Origin: Deltaproteobacteria bacterium | GTDB taxonomy: Bacteria; Desulfobacterota; DSM-4660; Desulfatiglandales; HGW-15 | DNA length: 7,199 bases | Assembly (NCBI GenBank): GCA_019307805.1 | Contig: JAFDIX010000213.1 | Location: forward strand, 1 to 7,199 | Direction of reading: 5' to 3' | In this document: in pieces, positions 6,175 to 7,199 of the stretch | How positions within the stretch are numbered: position 1 is the first letter of the stretch | How the letters are laid out: each line of letters starts with the position of its first letter | Program-made: the position numbers and the translations under genes | Notes under the pieces: generated by a model | What the model was told of the DNA's origin: nothing | Databases searched by the model: none | The model's input: the letters and a program-made list of their open reading frames with translations, nothing else

Positions 6175-7199
6175 ATGGATAGAGAGCAACTGGACAGTAT
6201 TTTCATGCCCTATGAAAAAACCCTTCGGGCCCAGGAGAAATTTCGGAAAAGACTTGGTGTCAAAGAAGTGGAACAGCCAACCTATGAACAGTATATCACC
6301 GGGTCCATCAAGCGTTTTGATGCCACGAAAAATGCCTTTAAGCTCCTGCAGACCGACGATCCATCGGGTGAGGATTTCCGGAACAGTTTCAAGAAAAAAA
6401 CGGGGGACGATAACTGGACGACCGCCCTCCCATACAGCGACCTGGAGCCCGGTTACCGTATCGGACAGAGCCTTGCCGCGGCAAGCTGGAGGATGTGTCA
6501 GGACTACCACCCGGAGAACCTGCCCGTGACACCGCCCGAGGGGCGGTTTGAGGTCAATGACAGGGCATGGATGTCCCGGCTCATCAAAAAGGTGGGCCTG
6601 ATGTTCGGGGCCGACCGGGTCCATATCGCCAGGGTGGATCAGCGCTGGGTCTACGAGGGAATAGACATCCCACAGGAATTTGTCATCATGGTGGTCGTGC
6701 AGCACCGGCCTACTCTGCTCGATACAGCGCCGTCCCATTTTTCCTGGGCATCGGCTACGGATGCCTACGCACGCCTGAAATACATCACGACCCATTTATC
6801 CGATTTTATCTGTGGGCTCGGATATCCGGCCCAATACCGTGAAACCCTGGGCTGGGGTCCGGAAATGCTGGTGGTTCCATCCGCTATCGATGCGGGCATC
6901 GGGGAGTTCGCGCGAACGGGCCGCGTGCTTTCCCCGGAATACGGGATAAACATGCGTATCAAGCCCATCACCACGGACCTGCCCCTGGAAGTGGATAAAC
7001 CCATATCGTTTGGCGTGCACGACTTTTGTATGGCCTGTGAAAGCTGTGCCACTTACTGCCCGTCAAATGCCGTGCCCTTTGGAGAGCCTGAAGAGGAACC
7101 ACCCAACCTCCTGTTTCACAATCCGGGCTATAAAAAATGGTATATTCATGCGGATCGCTGTCTCACTTTTTGGGCCGCCAACAAAAAAGAATGGCTCAG
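6175..7199 (+). CDS. Reductive dehalogenase-like corrinoid/iron-sulfur protein without Tat signal (3' end outside window)
   Basis: This is an RdhA-family protein, whose known members remove halogens from organic compounds using cobalamin and two [4Fe-4S] clusters. The frame is open for 341 codons to the window edge, without a stop. The family-like central region has IKKVGLMFGADRVHIARVD then RWVYEG, followed by an FICGLGYPAQY segment. The first cluster motif is C-x2-C-x2-C-x3-CP (C285, C288, C291, C295). The stretch HNPGYKKWYIHADRCLTFW (C329 in it) matches the RdhA signature before the second cluster, whose remaining cysteines lie beyond the edge. This separates it from the related queuosine enzyme QueG. 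The start is acidic and hydrophilic (MDREQLDSIF), with no twin-arginine signal or membrane segment, so the protein is probably cytoplasmic, unlike respiratory RdhA. No rdhB-like anchor gene is seen upstream. The substrate is unknown, and dehalogenation itself is not proven by sequence. It is unrelated to the isoprenoid genes before it. Confidence 0.88.
   Translation, partial: MDREQLDSIFMPYEKTLRAQEKFRKRLGVKEVEQPTYEQYITGSIKRFDATKNAFKLLQTDDPSGEDFRNSFKKKTGDDNWTTALPYSDLEPGYRIGQSLAAASWRMCQDYHPENLPVTPPEGRFEVNDRAWMSRLIKKVGLMFGADRVHIARVDQRWVYEGIDIPQEFVIMVVVQHRPTLLDTAPSHFSWASATDAYARLKYITTHLSDFICGLGYPAQYRETLGWGPEMLVVPSAIDAGIGEFARTGRVLSPEYGINMRIKPITTDLPLEVDKPISFGVHDFCMACESCATYCPSNAVPFGEPEEEPPNLLFHNPGYKKWYIHADRCLTFWAANKKEWL

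Noticed and set aside
6145..6795. Minus-strand open frame opposite the rdhA-like gene (216 codons)
   Set aside because: The + strand frame carries the clear RdhA motifs; the antisense frame has none.
6175..7199. Epoxyqueuosine reductase (QueG)
   Set aside because: QueG also binds cobalamin and two iron-sulfur clusters, but the NPG-x-KW then RC-x2-FW stretch before the second cluster is an RdhA feature.

Overview
The window looks like a chromosomal segment of a deltaproteobacterium (Desulfobacterota, probably an anaerobic sulfate-reducer-like lineage). This is inferred from three things: the housekeeping order xseA / M23 peptidase / xseB / ispA / dxs / tlyA, a corrinoid/iron-sulfur reductive-dehalogenase-like gene, and intergenic spaces filled with palindromic repeats. 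By eye the DNA is moderately GC-rich, and every convincing gene is on the + strand.

Layout. (1) Positions 1-827 hold the C-terminal part of xseA, the large subunit of exonuclease VII. (2) Positions 874-1755 encode a secreted M23 (LytM-type) metallopeptidase lying between the two exonuclease VII subunit genes. (3) Positions 1870-2103 are xseB, the small subunit. (4) Positions 2104-2400 are non-coding and carry an array of C-run/G-run hairpin repeats: two 55-bp tandem units, a shorter third copy and one inverted copy. (5) Positions 2401-5195 are ispA (farnesyl diphosphate synthase) and dxs (DXP synthase), with stop and start overlapping as TAATG. (6) Positions 5182-5875 are a tlyA-family rRNA methyltransferase gene that overlaps the end of dxs by 14 nt. 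Its 3' end is damaged: the conserved final block has been pushed into another frame and about 15 codons before it appear to be missing. (7) Positions 5876-6174 are non-coding and include a nested palindromic element at about 5989-6139. (8) From 6175 to the window edge runs the N-terminal part of a reductive dehalogenase-like protein that has no Tat signal.

How they work together. XseA and XseB form exonuclease VII, which degrades single-stranded DNA. Dxs makes 1-deoxy-D-xylulose 5-phosphate, the entry point of the MEP isoprenoid pathway, and IspA condenses the resulting C5 units into farnesyl diphosphate for quinone and undecaprenyl lipid synthesis. The M23 enzyme acts on the cell wall outside the cytoplasm. 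TlyA would 2'-O-methylate rRNA if intact. The dehalogenase-like gene is unrelated to this cluster and starts after a repeat-filled gap, so the tlyA 3' end may be a synteny breakpoint. The least ordinary parts of the window are the broken tlyA end, the Tat-less RdhA homologue and the two repeat-rich spacers.
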